Of a DNA stretch of 64,000 bases, positions 24,801-36,377 are shown piece by piece (the first letter of the stretch is position 1; each line of letters begins with the position of its first letter). Position numbers and translations under genes: made by a program. Below the pieces are notes generated by a model. It saw only the letters and a program-made list of their open reading frames with translations, made no database searches and had not been told where the DNA came from. Origin of the DNA: Achatina immaculata. Lineage: Eukaryota > Mollusca > Gastropoda > Stylommatophora > Achatinidae. The stretch lies in assembly GCA_009760885.1 (NCBI GenBank), contig CM019696.1, forward strand, positions 46,647,358 through 46,711,357, read 5' to 3'.

Positions 24801-24971
24801 AGTAAACTGAGCGCTTTAATCATTCGGTTTACCAGACCTCTCTTTAGAATAAGTTCTGGAAGTAAGTACCAAAGGGCTTCTAAATTAAATTAGAAAAAAG
24901 GGTAATTGAAATTGTTTTAAGAAACCGACAGTCTCAGAACATTCCATGATTAAATCTGTAGCATTTTACAT

Positions 24972-25018
<47 letters not shown>
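24972..25018. repeat. (TC)n microsatellite
   Basis: About 23 CT dinucleotides. Confidence 0.95.
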
Positions 25019-25020
<2 letters not shown>

Positions 25021-25597
25021 AGCCACGCTATGTTGAACTCTTTGACAGTCATGAACCAAGTTCAACCCACGAAAATGATTAGCAATGTCGTGCGTAGGTT
25101 AATAGCAACACGGAGAATGTACTTCCATCATAACAATTCTCCATTATATGCATGAAACAAGAGTATCCGCCTTGTGTAAATAGATGGGGCTCTGCTGGTT
25201 CAGTTTACCCTTCTGTTAATATGATGAATGCCATTGCACATTTACGTTTTCTTCATTCATTTTGTGCCCTTTGTGGTTAAGAGTTGGTGGGCTTGTCTCC
25301 CCATTCCATGAGTTCCTTGTCACTTTCTTTTTTTTTTCCACAGCTTCATTCGGTCGTTACATTCTCTCTTCCCTGAGTTTCCCAGTTGTTTTATCTGATT
25401 CTCTGACTTCTGTATCATTATCATTATCTCTCTCATTTATATATCATTGCAACGGACTTTCTCACTTATATATCGTTACACCTCACTCTCATTTGTATAT
25501 CATTTGTACATCTGACTCTATTTTTTATATATCATTACATATGACTTTCTCACTTATATGTCACATCTGATTTTCTCATGTATGTATTATTACAGGT
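25019..25597. other. unassigned, with a degenerate ATATATCATT-containing repeat
   Basis: From about 25430 the motif TCTCACTTATATATCATTAC recurs loosely. It resembles the degenerate edge of the 29-bp array at 27000-27905. Confidence 0.45.
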
Positions 25598-26273
25598 AAC
25601 AACTAGGAGATCTTGATTTTGCTGATGACATAACTCTTATCAATAACAATGTGAATTCCATGCAAGAAAAACACAGACAGCCTGTCTTCACTGGCTAGCA
25701 AAACAGGGCTTGAAATTAACAAGAACAAAACAAAAATAATGAAATTTCCATGTATCAAAATGGAAAAATACGCGTAGAAGGGACAGATGTTCAAAAGTCA
25801 ATCAATTTGCATACCTTGGCACCTACATAGACCAGGATGGTGACACTAGAAAGGAAGTTAGAATTGCAAAAGCATCATCGATCTTCAAGAATCTTGAGAA
25901 CATATGGCATTCAAAAGTTATAAGCACAAAACCAAGTTAAGACTATTCAATTCAAATGTAATATCCACCATCATTTATGCGTGCGAAAGCTGGAAAACAA
26001 CTAAAGAAATATACAAGAAATTAGACATTTTGAAAACAAATGTCTAAGAAAAATACTCGGCATCAAGTGGAACGAATTCAAAAACAATACAGAGATAAGA
26101 CAGTTGACTGAACAACAACCAGTCTCATGGGTGATCAGGAAAAGGAGATGGACATATGTTGGTCACGTGATCAGAACAGACGATCAGAGAATCCCAAAAC
26201 AAGCTATCAAGTGGAACACAATAGGCCGAAGAAAAAGAAGCAGACCACGTGAAACTCTAAAGAAGACTTTTTT
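25598..26273 (+). mobile_element. LINE (reverse transcriptase C-terminal half), left part of a split copy
   Basis: Starts at the polymerase active-site region (LDFADDITLI, a FADD version of YADD). It runs through FAYLGTYIDQDGDTRKEVRI, LENIWHSKVIST, LRKILGIKWNEFKN, EQQPVSWVIRKRRWTYVGH and RPRETLKKT. Several frameshifts are present. Its continuation lies at 26848-26990, because another copy inserted at the end of this segment. Confidence 0.88.
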
Positions 26274-26847
26274 CTTATCTTATATCTTATATCCTTCCCG
26301 TGCCGTTAAACGTCACATAGGGCTCGTAAAGTAGTTCGCCAATTTTTCCTGTCTTCGGCGAGTCTTTCAACCTCATCAAAGGATTTTATGCCTGTTAACT
26401 TGGCCTCTCTTAATAATGTCCTATTCAGAGTTTCACGCGGTCTGCCCCTTTTTCTTCGGCCTGTTGTGTTCCACTTGATAGCTTGTTTTGGGATTCTCTG
26501 ATCATTTCTTCTCATCAAGTGACCAACATATGTCCATCTCCTTTTCCTGATCACCCATGAGACTGGTTGTTGTTCAGTCATCTGTCTTATCTCTGCATTG
26601 TTCTTGAATTCATTCCACTTGATGCCGAGTATTTTCCTTAGGCATTTGTTTTCAAAAGAGTCTAATTTCTTTTCTATTTCTTTAGTTGTTTTCCAGCTTT
26701 CACATGCATAAATGAGGGTGGATATTACATTTGAATTGAATAGTCTTAACTTGGTTTTTGTGCTTATAACTTTTGAATTCCATATGTTCTCAAGATTCTT
26801 GAAGATTGATGCTGTTTTTGCAATTCTGATCCTAACTTCCTTTCTAG
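26274..26847 (-). mobile_element. LINE copy of the same family inserted in reverse orientation
   Basis: The minus strand reads without interruption from KEVRIRIAKTASIFKNLENI through FNSNVISTLIYACESWKTT, RKILGIKWNEFKNNAE, GRRKRGRPRETLNRTLLREA to NWRTTLRALCDV. A short 3' UTR and a TAAGATATAAGATAAG tail follow. The + strand flanks show GACTTTTTT at 26265-26273 and again at 26848-26856, as expected of a target-site duplication. The copy is 5'-truncated (574 bp). Confidence 0.88.
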
Positions 26848-26990
26848 GACTTTTTTTAAGAGAGGCCAAATTAATAGCCATAAAATCCCTTGAAGAGGTT
26901 GAAAAACTTGCCAAAAATAGGAAAACTTGGCGAACTACCTTGCAAACCCTATGTGATGTTTAATGGCACGGGTAGGATATAAGATATTGT
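26848..26990 (+). mobile_element. LINE, right part of the split copy
   Basis: Reads LREAKLIAIKSLEEVEKLAK, then NRKTWRTTLQTLCDV and stop, then the 3' UTR (GTTTAATGGCACGGG, AGGATATAAGATA). It continues the frame of 25598-26273 exactly if the 26274-26847 insert and one copy of the duplication are removed. Confidence 0.85.
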
Positions 26991-26999
26991 CACATTTGA

Positions 27000-27905
27000 C
27001 TCTAATTTATATATCATAACATTTGACTCTCTCATTTAAACATCATTACATCAGACTCCCATTTATGTCTTTACATCTGACTCTGTAAATTGCATTATAT
27101 ATAACATTACGTCTGATTCTCTCACTTATATACCATCACGAGTGACCCTCTAACTTGAATATCATCTTTTATTTCTGTATCACTAGTCCAGACTCTCCCA
27201 CTTCTTTAACACTATATATGACTCTCCTACTTCTATATCACTACATATGACTCTCCTACGTCTCAATACATATGACTCTCCCACTTCTATGTCACTACAT
27301 ATGACATTCCCACTTCTATATCACTACATATGACTCTCCCACTTCTATATCACTACATATGACTCTCCCACTTCTATATCACTAAATATGACTCTCCCAC
27401 TTCTATATCACTACATATGACTCTCGAACTTCTATGTCACTACATATGACTCTCCCACTTCTATGTCACTACATATGACTCTCCCACTTCTATATCATTA
27501 CATATGACTCTCCCACTTCTATGTCACTACATATGACTTTCTCATTTCTATATCACTACATATGACTCTCCCACTTCTATGTCACTACATATGACTGTCT
27601 CATTTCTATATCACTACATATGACTCTCCCACTTCTATGTCACTACATATGACTCTCCCACTTCTATATCACTACATATGACTCTCCCACTTCTATGTCA
27701 CTACATATGACTCTCCCACTTCTATATCACTACATATGACTCTCCCACTTCTATGTCACTACATATGACTCTACCACTTCTATATCACTACATATGACTC
27801 TCCCACTTCTATATAACTACATATGACTCTCCCACTTCTATATCACTACATATGACTCTCCCACTTCTATGTCACTACATATGACTCTACCACTTCTATA
27901 TAAAA
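27000..27905. repeat. 29-bp minisatellite
   Basis: About 25 regular units of CTCTCCCACTTCTATATCAC TACATATGA from about 27190, alternating TATATC and TATGTC subtypes. The left ~190 bp is a degenerate version (ATTTGACTCTCTCATTTA). Confidence 0.92.
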
Positions 27906-28378
27906 AAAATCTGAGTCTCTGAACTGTATTACACATTACACATTACATCTGACTCTTTTTTATATTATTACTTCTGATTCTCTCACTTATTACTTCGGAA
28001 TCTCACTTATGTACCATTATATCAGAGTCTCTGACTTCTATACCGCATGTATATGTAGATTATATACGCCATATGGAACAGCTATTTCTACTTTCTGTAT
28101 AGTGATCTGGAGAGTCAGTAAAAAGGTAATACAATAGACCAAACTGTGCTTTTCTGCATGCTTTTCTAGATTGCTGGAGAGACAATATTGGGGAAATTCT
28201 CTGAGAATTTGCGGAGTACCAAAACATTTAAAACTGTAGTGATTATTAACATATAAGTGAATATTAATCATGATAACTGAATAAATTTGAGTTCACATGA
28301 TAAGATAAGATTGAGAGAGATTTTGAAGATATCTGGAATTGTAAACGAGGTGAGTTTTTTTGTGATATTTTTATATAG
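27906..28378. other. unassigned sequence
   Basis: Degenerate ATCTGACTCT-type edge of the array up to about 28040, then AT-rich DNA with no recognised gene. Confidence 0.4.
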
Positions 28379-28460
28379 AGTAATATAATGACGATGATTA
28401 TGATGATAATGATGATGACGATGATGATGATGAAGATGATGATGATGATGATGATGATGC
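28379..28460. repeat. (GATGAT)n microsatellite
   Basis: About 80 bp of ATG/GAT steps. The opposite strand gives a histidine- or isoleucine-rich artefact frame. Confidence 0.92.
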
Positions 28461-28499
28461 AAAAGATTCCTTCATGCAGAAGTTCATTTCGAAAGTCTA

Positions 28500-28862
28500 A
28501 CTTTGTAACACTCATCTTCATCTTCTTCTTCTTCTTCTTCTTCTTTAGCCAGGAACTACGAGTCTGATGTTCTTCGCAGTCAGTGCAGTGAGGATGTTGA
28601 GGCACGCTACTGTGTTGACTTGAGGGGGCGGGTTACGGCGGCCACTTCTTTCAGTTCTGAGTGAAGCTGTTTGCAATACTTCTTTAGCAGATCCACCCCC
28701 ATGGGGATAACGGCGATCCCTACCCCTTTACGCAAGCTAGGCCTATTGGGGATACCAATGTAGAGGTGGAGCAGGGTCTCTTCTCTTGACCGGCTGTGTG
28801 TCGCCAACCCTGACGCAACCATGTCAGCAACATTGTACCAATGGCACACAAACGCACCAGGT
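28500..28862 (-). repeat. unidentified interspersed element with (GAA)n tail
   Basis: On the minus strand it begins GTGCCATTGGTACAATGTTG, includes CCCAATAGGCCTAGC, GTAGGGATCGCCGTTATCCC CATG and ATCTGCTAAAGAAGTATTGC, and ends in (GAA)n at about 28519-28545. A diverged relative lies at 49085-49375 on the + strand (AACAGGCCTAGCCTGG, GCAGGGATCGCCATAGTCCC). An 80-codon frame at 28607-28849 has no known domain. The tail suggests a SINE or LINE 3' end. Confidence 0.55.
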
Positions 28863-29170
28863 TGGATCTAGCCTTGACCGGAAGCGTATACACAAGTCGA
28901 TGCGCAATAAAGCGCTACAACCTGAAGTATTTCCGGTGAAACTTTCCGTGACTTCACACAACACTTTTCAAAGTGAAACTTCTCTAAATGTCTTGCAGAT
29001 CAACAAATGTTTAACGCTTTAACTAAATATCTTTTCATTTTAAAAAAATGTAACTTTCATCAATAAAGCCGGTTCCTCGTTTTCACAAAGACAAAACTAT
29101 TTCTTTGTTTGAGTCCAGAGGTCACGTGGGCAGACACGGTGGACTCGCCGCAAAGGATGCTGGTTAGATA
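28863..29170 (+). promoter_or_regulatory. region upstream of proposed exon 1
   Basis: Single-copy-looking sequence of about 300 bp before the proposed start codon. It would contain the promoter and 5' UTR if exon 1 is correct. I see no convincing TATA box or initiator, so this rests on position only. Confidence 0.2.
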
Positions 29171-29298
29171 ATGAAAGTGATGGCACAAACTGGAGTGCGG
29201 CTCCTCTGGTGGCTTCTTGCCGTTATTGTTCTCGCTGTATCCCTTGGATACCTGGGTGGCCTCCACAGGAGCAGTGGACAGGTCGAGAAGATGGATAG
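29171..29298 (+). CDS. proposed exon 1: N-terminal hydrophobic anchor of the GH18-like protein
   Basis: The ATG at 29171 (alternative at 29180) opens 42 codons beginning MKVMAQTGVRLLWW. A hydrophobic stretch (LAVIVLAVSLGYLGG) at residues ~13-30 follows, then a short polar stalk (HRSSGQVEKMD). The RLL-flanked hydrophobic run without a clear cleavage motif suggests a type II signal anchor, though a signal peptide is possible. The chosen donor is AG|GTCAAG after 29298. It leaves two bases, and exon 2 starts with the single base needed, making a serine codon. The donor is weaker than consensus. The open frame itself runs to 29389, so another donor could be used. The link to exon 2 rests on phase, strand and the need for a secretory or anchoring N-terminus. 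No similarity is detectable in this exon. Confidence 0.45.
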
Positions 29299-29419
29299 GT
29301 CAAGGAATGCGGTCACTCTTTCTCAGTACGTAGACAAAAATACATTTAACATTGTGTTATTGTCATACACAAATATATTGAGGGAGTAATAGATCATGGG
29401 CTTTTCTGCTTCTTCTTCT

Positions 29420-29432
29420 TCAGCTACCACTA

Positions 29433-29486
<54 letters not shown>

Positions 29487-29904
29487 TTACTACTACACTC
29501 ACTAATACTACTATTGCAATCGCTGCTACTACTGCCATTACTACTAAAACTACTACTGTTATATTACTACTGGTACTACTGCTATTACCACTGCTACCAC
29601 TACTGCTACCACTACTATTACTACCAATACTACTGCCAGTATTTCTACTGCTAATAATACAACTACTAGTACTACTATTGTCACTGCTACAACTATTACA
29701 AATGGTACTAGTACTTCTACTGCTATTGCCACAGCTATTACTATTACAAATGTTGACACTACAACCATTACTACTACTACTACTACTACTACTGTTACTA
29801 TTGCTACTACTACTACTGCTAATACTTCTATTATTACTGGTACAGCTACTACATCTTCTATTTCTTCTTCTACTACACTGATTTCCACTACTACAACTAC
29901 TACT

Positions 29905-29946
<42 letters not shown>

Positions 29947-30135
29947 TTACCACTAGCAGTATTACTGCTACCACTACCACTACTACTACTACTACTACCA
30001 GTATTACTACTACCACTACCATTACTATTACTACTGCCACTACTACTACCACTACTACTACTATACTACTACTACCACCACCACTACTACTACCAGTGCT
30101 ACTACTACCACCTCTACTACCACTTCTACAGTCAC
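29420..30135. repeat. (CTA)n-rich microsatellite cluster
   Basis: About 700 bp of ACT, ACC, ATT and GCT triplets. Open frames on both strands (poly-T, poly-L, poly-V) are artefacts. It starts only about 120 bp after the proposed exon 1 donor. Confidence 0.95.
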
Positions 30136-31318
30136 AAACGGTATTACTGCTGCTGCTTCTACTTCTACATTTTCCTGGTCCTCTTTCAACATAGAACAAC
30201 TAACTTATATTTTCTCTCTGAAGCGAAAGTGACAATGATCATGACATAAAGTGCACCTACTAGCCACATCATAAACGTGGTTTGTAGATGTAGACCATAT
30301 CCAGAGAGCAGCCATCTCAACAGATTCCTACAGTGTGGACACCAGGTCCGACTTCATTCTGTTAGCCACGCTTAATAGCAGCAGTCTGGTACAAAGACCA
30401 TCACCAGGGCCTGAATCTAGGTGTTGAAATGTTATAATCTGTCTGATTTGATAATTCACAGCCATCTTGACCCCCATATTTACCCCTATTTACCCCTCAG
30501 ATTTACTCGGGTTTCGGGCTTCGGAAAGTGTGGGATTTTATTTTTCATATCTTTCTTCTCTCAGGTACAAATTGCGAGTACTTACCAATGCTGGCAGTGC
30601 GCCTGCCGTTTTATATGTTAACCTTAACAAGGCATAGAAACATGCGAACTTCTTTCGTGATAGTTAATCTTGCATAATGACTTCTTTCATAAGTCGCTTG
30701 TATCTTGACTGCTCAGTGCATCCAAGTATATAGGTACTCACAGGTGTATGTTTCAGTTTTACTTTAAAAAAAAAGATGGAAAGTGCACAGGAATGAGGAT
30801 GACATGAAATAGATAATTACGAATAAATGAAGAACTTACAATCATCCAATATTTCGGCAAATGTCTTTGTCAAGGATATACACAAACAACACAAGAGATA
30901 AAAACACGACAAATAAATTATTTTTTTAAGTAATTCTACAGACTGCCCCCTCTATTCGCTAAAACCGTTAAACTGGACATGTACACATCAATGCTTGAGA
31001 AAACAGGCCCATGCAAGATTAACGACACAGCCCCCCCCCCCCCCCCACTGTCACCAACTAACGCAAATACACACACAAATAAACGTAATAAATCAGTGGC
31101 AGGCGTTATTATACTTTAACCACTTTGCAACCGTCTTCGGCCCAGAACCCAGGTCCAGACCAAAGACATAAGCAATAGAAAGAAGCGCTCCCTCGAACGA
31201 TCCATGGTTGGCTCCATTCACGAGACGAAAATCACAAGTAAGCACAGCGGTGACGAGGTCACTTCACGCAGCGGAATGACGTAAGTTTACGGCAAATTTT
31301 TTTTTCACTTTAGCGTTC
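30136..31318. other. unassigned intron sequence
   Basis: No recognisable gene. C-run at about 31029-31046. Short motif ATTTCGGCAAATGTCTTTGT near 30853 resembles GTTTCGGTGCGAGCCTTTGT near 21355, a possible dispersed repeat too short to assign. Confidence 0.4.
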
Positions 31319-31445
31319 ATCATCATCATCATGTGCCGTGCCGACTGGCGTTGGCTATTATGCTTCTCCAGATTATCCGTTCCTTCATGCAGGCCATCAG
31401 CTCAGTTGGTGATCTCCTCTCACACCGTCCCGTCAGACTGTCCTT
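31319..31445 (-). mobile_element. LINE 3'-end fragment with (CAT)n at its 3' tail
   Basis: Sequence GTGCCGTGCCGACTGGCGTT followed by GGCTATTATGCTTCTCCAGA is nearly identical to the 3' end of the longer LINE at 32243. Both abut (CAT)n, which would be the element's (ATG)n tail on the minus strand. Confidence 0.85.
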
Positions 31446-32205
31446 TAGCGTTATATCAGCTTTATCTGTGTATCTTATTACAGGATTAAATAGTAAGAAA
31501 AAGTCTGATGCTATATGGGGTTAGAAGATATATTATAGTTAACTTGAATGAATGTACTGATTTTAGTTTCTCAACATTTTTTCATGGGGTTACTACTTCA
31601 GCTGTTAATAGCAACACCGCTTATACCGAAGGCCTAGTTCTCCATTATGACCACTGGTCTATCAATAGCAAAGTTATCGATACACTTGTCTATCGTGATG
31701 ATGTGCAGGAGCTGGAATCAATTCCGATTGACCCAAATCAAAGCAGCTGTAGAAAATGGGTACCTGGCACTTTCTGAACCTCAAGAAGGAAAGTAGTTCA
31801 GAAGTGATAATAACTATACCATCTTTTTACTGTGGTGACCACTCGATATCCCTTGTCGTAGCTAAGTTCTCTCCCTTTTTTCCCATGCTTTTCTTCCCTA
31901 TATTTTATTTGTTATATATCTTGCACGTGAATGTATATGCCCTTTCTTCTTCCCGTTTCTCTGTTGTGTGCGCTTTTGTATGATTAAGGTGTAAACCGAA
32001 ACGTTGCAGTTAATTAATAAAGATGTTCCTCCTTTTGATTTATTATATGTTCACATCACAGATTTCTTGAGTAGCTCTGTGCATATTTCTGTATTCAAAC
32101 ATATTATATATAAATGAAAAGCATCTGAACTGATCGGAAACACAAATGATCACCCACAAAAAGGAGATGCTTGATCACCAACGATATCTGCCACGGTACT
32201 TATAT
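31446..32205. other. unassigned intron sequence
   Basis: Open frames at 31508-31777 and 31756-31983 show no known domain. Confidence 0.4.
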
Positions 32206-33037
32206 ATATATATATCATCATCATCATCATCATCATTATCAGGTGCCGTGCCGACTGGCGTTGGCTATTATGCTTCTCCAGAGTATACGATCCTTCATGC
32301 AGGCCACCAGCTCAGTTGGTGATCTCCTCTCACACCATCCCGTCAGACTGTCCAGTATCATTTCTCTTGGTCTTCCTCTTGATCTTTTCCCCTCTATTTT
32401 TCCTGTTGTTATAATATTTCCAATGCCCCCTCTTATCATTGCATGTCCTATGAATGTACATTGTCTCTCTCTCTTATTTTTTTGACAAGATTTTTTTGTC
32501 TCTCCAGCTCTTCTCATACATTCTTCATTAGTTATTTTTGCTGTCCAGGGAATTCGCAACATTCTTAATAAATCACATTTCTGCTGCTTCCAATGATTTT
32601 TGTGCAAACTTGCCTATTGTCCATGATTCACTTCCATATAACAAGATAGGTTCAATACAGCATTTTAAGACTCGTTTTCTAACATTCATTGATAAGGATG
32701 TGTTAGGTAATAAGTTTCTCATTCTCTGAAATGCAGTTTTTGCTTGGCCTATTCTGTTCCTAATTTCTGTTCTGTATTTCCAGTCTGAAGTTATTACTGC
32801 TCCAAGGTATTTGAATTTCTGCACATGCTTTAGAATAGTTCCGTTTAATTTTATACTGCATGCTGGTGGATTCTGTTTCTTAGATATAACCATAGTCTCT
32901 GTCTTTTTTATGTTCAAAGTAAGCCCTTTCTGTTCACTTTCTTTGGCGACTTTATCCAAGAGATTTTGCAGGTCTTGTTGGTTCTCAGTTATCTGTACTA
33001 TGTCGTCATCATACCGAAGGTTGTTAATATTGTATTC

Positions 33038-33038
<1 letters not shown>
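32206..33038 (-). mobile_element. LINE reverse transcriptase C-terminal third, 5'-truncated
   Basis: The minus strand reads from the active-site region NNLRYDDDIVQI (YxDD) through LDKVAKESEQKGLTLNIKKT, KFKYLGAVITSDWKYRTEIR, FQRMRNLLPN and ILLYGSESWTIGKF. A frameshift near 32573-32600 follows, then MLRIPWTAKITNEE, FIGHAMIRGG, GKIEGKRSRGRPREMILDSL and DRILWRSIIANASRHGT. It ends in an (ATG)n tail. The YDDD active-site box keeps the two metal-binding aspartates, but the rest of the ORF is missing. Confidence 0.9.

Positions 33039-33039
<1 letters not shown>

Positions 33040-33087
<48 letters not shown>
33040..33087. repeat. (TA)n microsatellite
   Basis: About 23 TA dinucleotides, directly at the 5' end of the LINE fragment. 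Confidence 0.95.
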
Positions 33088-33089
<2 letters not shown>

Positions 33090-33142
33090 AGTTAAATGTT
33101 ATCATGTTATATGTTATAATTTCTACATTTATGCTTTTACTT

Positions 33143-33267
33143 TGCCGCGGTGGTGTAGTAGTTATTGCACTCGTCTGCCGATCAGAAGGTCCCTGGTTCG
33201 ATTTCGCACTGGGGCGGAATTTTTTTTTGGACCGATTGACACCGGGTATGATTACCTGGAGATTTGC
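33143..33267 (+). mobile_element. tRNA-derived SINE head and body
   Basis: Box A-like TGGTGTAGTAGTTATTG and box B-like GGTTCGATTTC are spaced as in a tRNA-derived RNA polymerase III promoter. The ends do not pair as an acceptor stem, so it is not a functional tRNA. The body runs to ATTTGCTTGCCTATAATGGG, where the tandem array begins. Confidence 0.7.
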
Positions 33268-33797
33268 TTGCCTATAATGGGCCACTGTAACAATGCACAA
33301 GTTTGTATTTCACTGTCCAGTACCCTTGCCTATAATGGGCCACTGTAACAATGCACAAGTTTGTATTTCAGTGTCCAGTACCTTTGCCTATAATGGGCCA
33401 CTGTAACAATGCACAAGTTTGTATTTCAGTGTCCAGTACCCTTGCCTATAATGGGCCACTGTAACAATGCACAAGTTTGTATTTCAGTGTCCAGTACCCT
33501 TGCCTATAATGGGCCACTGTAACAATGCACAAGATTGTATTTCAGTGTCCAGTACCCTTGCCTATAATGGGCCACTGTAACAATGCACAAGTTTGTATTT
33601 CAGTGTCCAGTACCCTTGCCTATAATGGGCCACTGTAACAATGCACAAGTTTGTATTTCAGTGTCCAGTACCCTTGCCTATAATGGGCCACTGTAACAAT
33701 GTACAAGTTTGTATGTCAGTGTCCAGTACCCTTGCCTATAATGGGCCACTGTAACAATGCACAAGTTTGTATTTCAGTGTCCAGTACCCTTGCCTAT
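33268..33797. repeat. 58-bp minisatellite built on a SINE 3' end
   Basis: Nine nearly identical units of CTTGCCTATAATGGGCCACT GTAACAATGCACAAGTTTGT ATTTCAGTGTCCAGTACC. The first unit is continuous with the SINE body at 33143-33267. Confidence 0.92.
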
Positions 33798-33824
33798 TCA
33801 TCTGCTTCTTCCATTCTGGGTATC

Positions 33825-34255
33825 ATTTCTTTCTAAGATAACTACATAGATAACTATGTTTAATGTAACATAACTACATAGATAGCTATGTTGAATGTAA
33901 TATTACTACATAGATAACTATGTTGAATGTAATATTACTACATAGATAGCTATGATGAACGTAATATAACTACGTTGAATGTAATATAACTACATTGATA
34001 GTATTGTTGAATGTAATATAACTACATAAATGGCTATGTTAAATGTAATAACTACATAGATAGCTATGTTGAATGTAATACAACTATATTGACAGTTATG
34101 TTGAATGTGAAATAACTGTATAGATAGCTATGTTGAATGTAAGTAACTATATAGATAGCTATGTTGAATATAAGTTAGCTACATAGATAGCTATGTTGAA
34201 TGTAAGGTAACTATATAGACAGCTATGTTGAATGTAAGGTAACTATGTTACAGAA
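33825..34255. repeat. ~32-bp minisatellite
   Basis: About thirteen variable units of AACTACATAGATAGCTATGT TGAATGTAATAT. An isolated AACTACATAGATAGCTAT is found again near 35410. Confidence 0.85.
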
Positions 34256-34754
34256 CTCTTTAATTCTGCACTTAATTTACTGTATAAGGGATGTAATCAG
34301 TTAAATTTGGTTATTGGACCAAATGGTTACGTTTTTGTAATATTCACGTAGCATAGGTCAACGAGAGGTCAGTTTTGACACGAATGAAGGTCGTTTTTAA
34401 CATATCCAGTCCCCGAGAAATTGTACTGTAAACAGGGTTATTCAGGACACGTTTTTACAATTATTTATAATTAGCAATATTTAAACTAATAAAATGGGAT
34501 TGTTTTTTGTTAGAACTGGTCCAAGGTCGTAAACAGTTAATACGTCACGGAGTTTAGACTTTGAGTGAGCAGAAGATTCTCGAACAGACAAGTAGAAATG
34601 TAGATTCACGCTTTTTGGTCTTGCACGAGACAGAAACTTCTGGAAGATTTAGAATAAAAATTTTGGGGTATATTTAAGTACTGGAAAGAAAGAACAAGGA
34701 GATTAGATTATATACGATTTTTTACTTGATTGAGATACGAAGATGTGAGAATAG

Positions 34755-34819
<65 letters not shown>

Positions 34820-35740
34820 ATAGTTGATGATAGAATAGGAAAGTAAAGGATGAGACAGAATTGTGTTCACTGAAGTGTGTAGTATTTAGAACAACGTGAA
34901 CGTGAGCTTAGTTTCTTGCTTCTTCCATGGATCCACGTACTGCTGATGTAACATGAAGAATGTAAAAATTGTTTCATTTTTCTTGAGAATAATGTAGGGC
35001 TTGAATAGTCCGATACTTACGATGTAGTGTTTCATTGTGGCTCCATGGAGAACGTTTCATAGAGCTTGTAAGTTGGTGTAATTTTTTTCTTTCATGATGT
35101 ATGACTGCCATCTTATGTGAGAGCGAGTGTTACTATCTTTCTTCCTTATATGGCGAACTAGTACTCGCCAAGGAAAGGAGTGGCTTGTTCAGTTGTTATT
35201 CTAACTATTTCCTACATCTTCCCTGATCATCATCCATTTCTTCATAATAATTATGTATTTGTTTGATCTAACTAAATTTGAGAACAGCGGTTCTCATATT
35301 GTTGTGATTGCCTGTTGTATTGTTCATTTAGTATTTTGTTAGATTAATACGTGCACTGAACAAATATAGCAGATAGTATTAGTATTAACCATAATGTAGA
35401 TACTAGCGTAACTACATAGATAGCTATTTGAGAAGAATACTACAGTTTCATAAACAGCATTAAGTAGCACAAGAGAATTACAAACATCAGTATGAGCACT
35501 ACAGGTAGATACTACAAGATGACTGCATGTAGTAGTGTATACATACAATGCAGCTTCTTGTAGTAGTATAAGAACTATATGGTGAAGAATTGTGAAAGTG
35601 TAAGCATTACAAGGTACTTACCTGTAACTAATATAATTAATTACTGTGTTTAATATAACTAACATAAGATAGTTAGCCGTAACATTGCAAGCAAATTAAT
35701 TCATTATTATTTTAGGTTTTATCATTGGATTCTGTCAGTA
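34256..35740. other. unassigned intron sequence with (TA)n
   Basis: (TA)n spans about 34757-34815. No gene recognised elsewhere. Confidence 0.4.
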
Positions 35741-36215
35741 TTATATAAGGCAACTGAGACAGAAAGTCAGCAAACACATACAGACAGATAGGCATGTATG
35801 CACATATTAACATATAGAGAGAAGGCAGACACATATACAGAGAAACAGACAGGCAAGTTGGCACATATAAAAAAGACAGACAGACAGGCAGACAGAGAGA
35901 GACAGGCAGACACATAGAGACATACAGAGAGACGGGCAACATATACAGACATAGAGAGAGAATGACAGTCTGGAACATGAAGACATACAGGAAGACAGGC
36001 AGATAGTTAGACACATACAGACAGATAGATAAACAGATAGACAAATACAGACAGACAGGTAGACACATACATACATACATACATATATACATACAGAGAT
36101 AAATGGATGGGCAGACACATAATGACATGTAGAGAGGCAAGCAGACACATATGCAGTGACACAGAGATACATAAAGACATACTGACACATTCAAACACAG
36201 ACAGATACTGATGTA
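35741..36215. repeat. CAGACA/CATACA low-complexity tract
   Basis: Loose repetition of ACAGACAGGCAGACACATA-type steps. The cysteine-, tyrosine- and leucine-rich minus frames across it are artefacts. Confidence 0.8.
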
Positions 36216-36295
36216 TATATGGAGGGAAGGAACATATGAGGAAAAAAAAGAGTAAAAAAAAGTATTTTCAGAGAGTGCAGAATTGAACATCCAGG

Positions 36296-36343
36296 ATGGA
36301 TATATGGATGGATGGATGGATGGATGGATGGATGGATGGATGG
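36296..36343. repeat. (GGAT)n microsatellite
   Basis: About ten GGAT steps. Confidence 0.93.
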
Positions 36344-36377
36344 GTGCATATAAATACTTGAATAATGCGGTCATTCC

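Noticed and set aside
31508..31983. two overlapping frames as a short gene or extra exons of the GH18 gene
   Set aside because: No GH18 similarity and no splice sites in a suitable phase were evident.
33144..33216. functional tRNA gene
   Set aside because: Box A and box B are recognisable, but the ends do not pair as an acceptor stem and it continues into a SINE body. Classified as a SINE.
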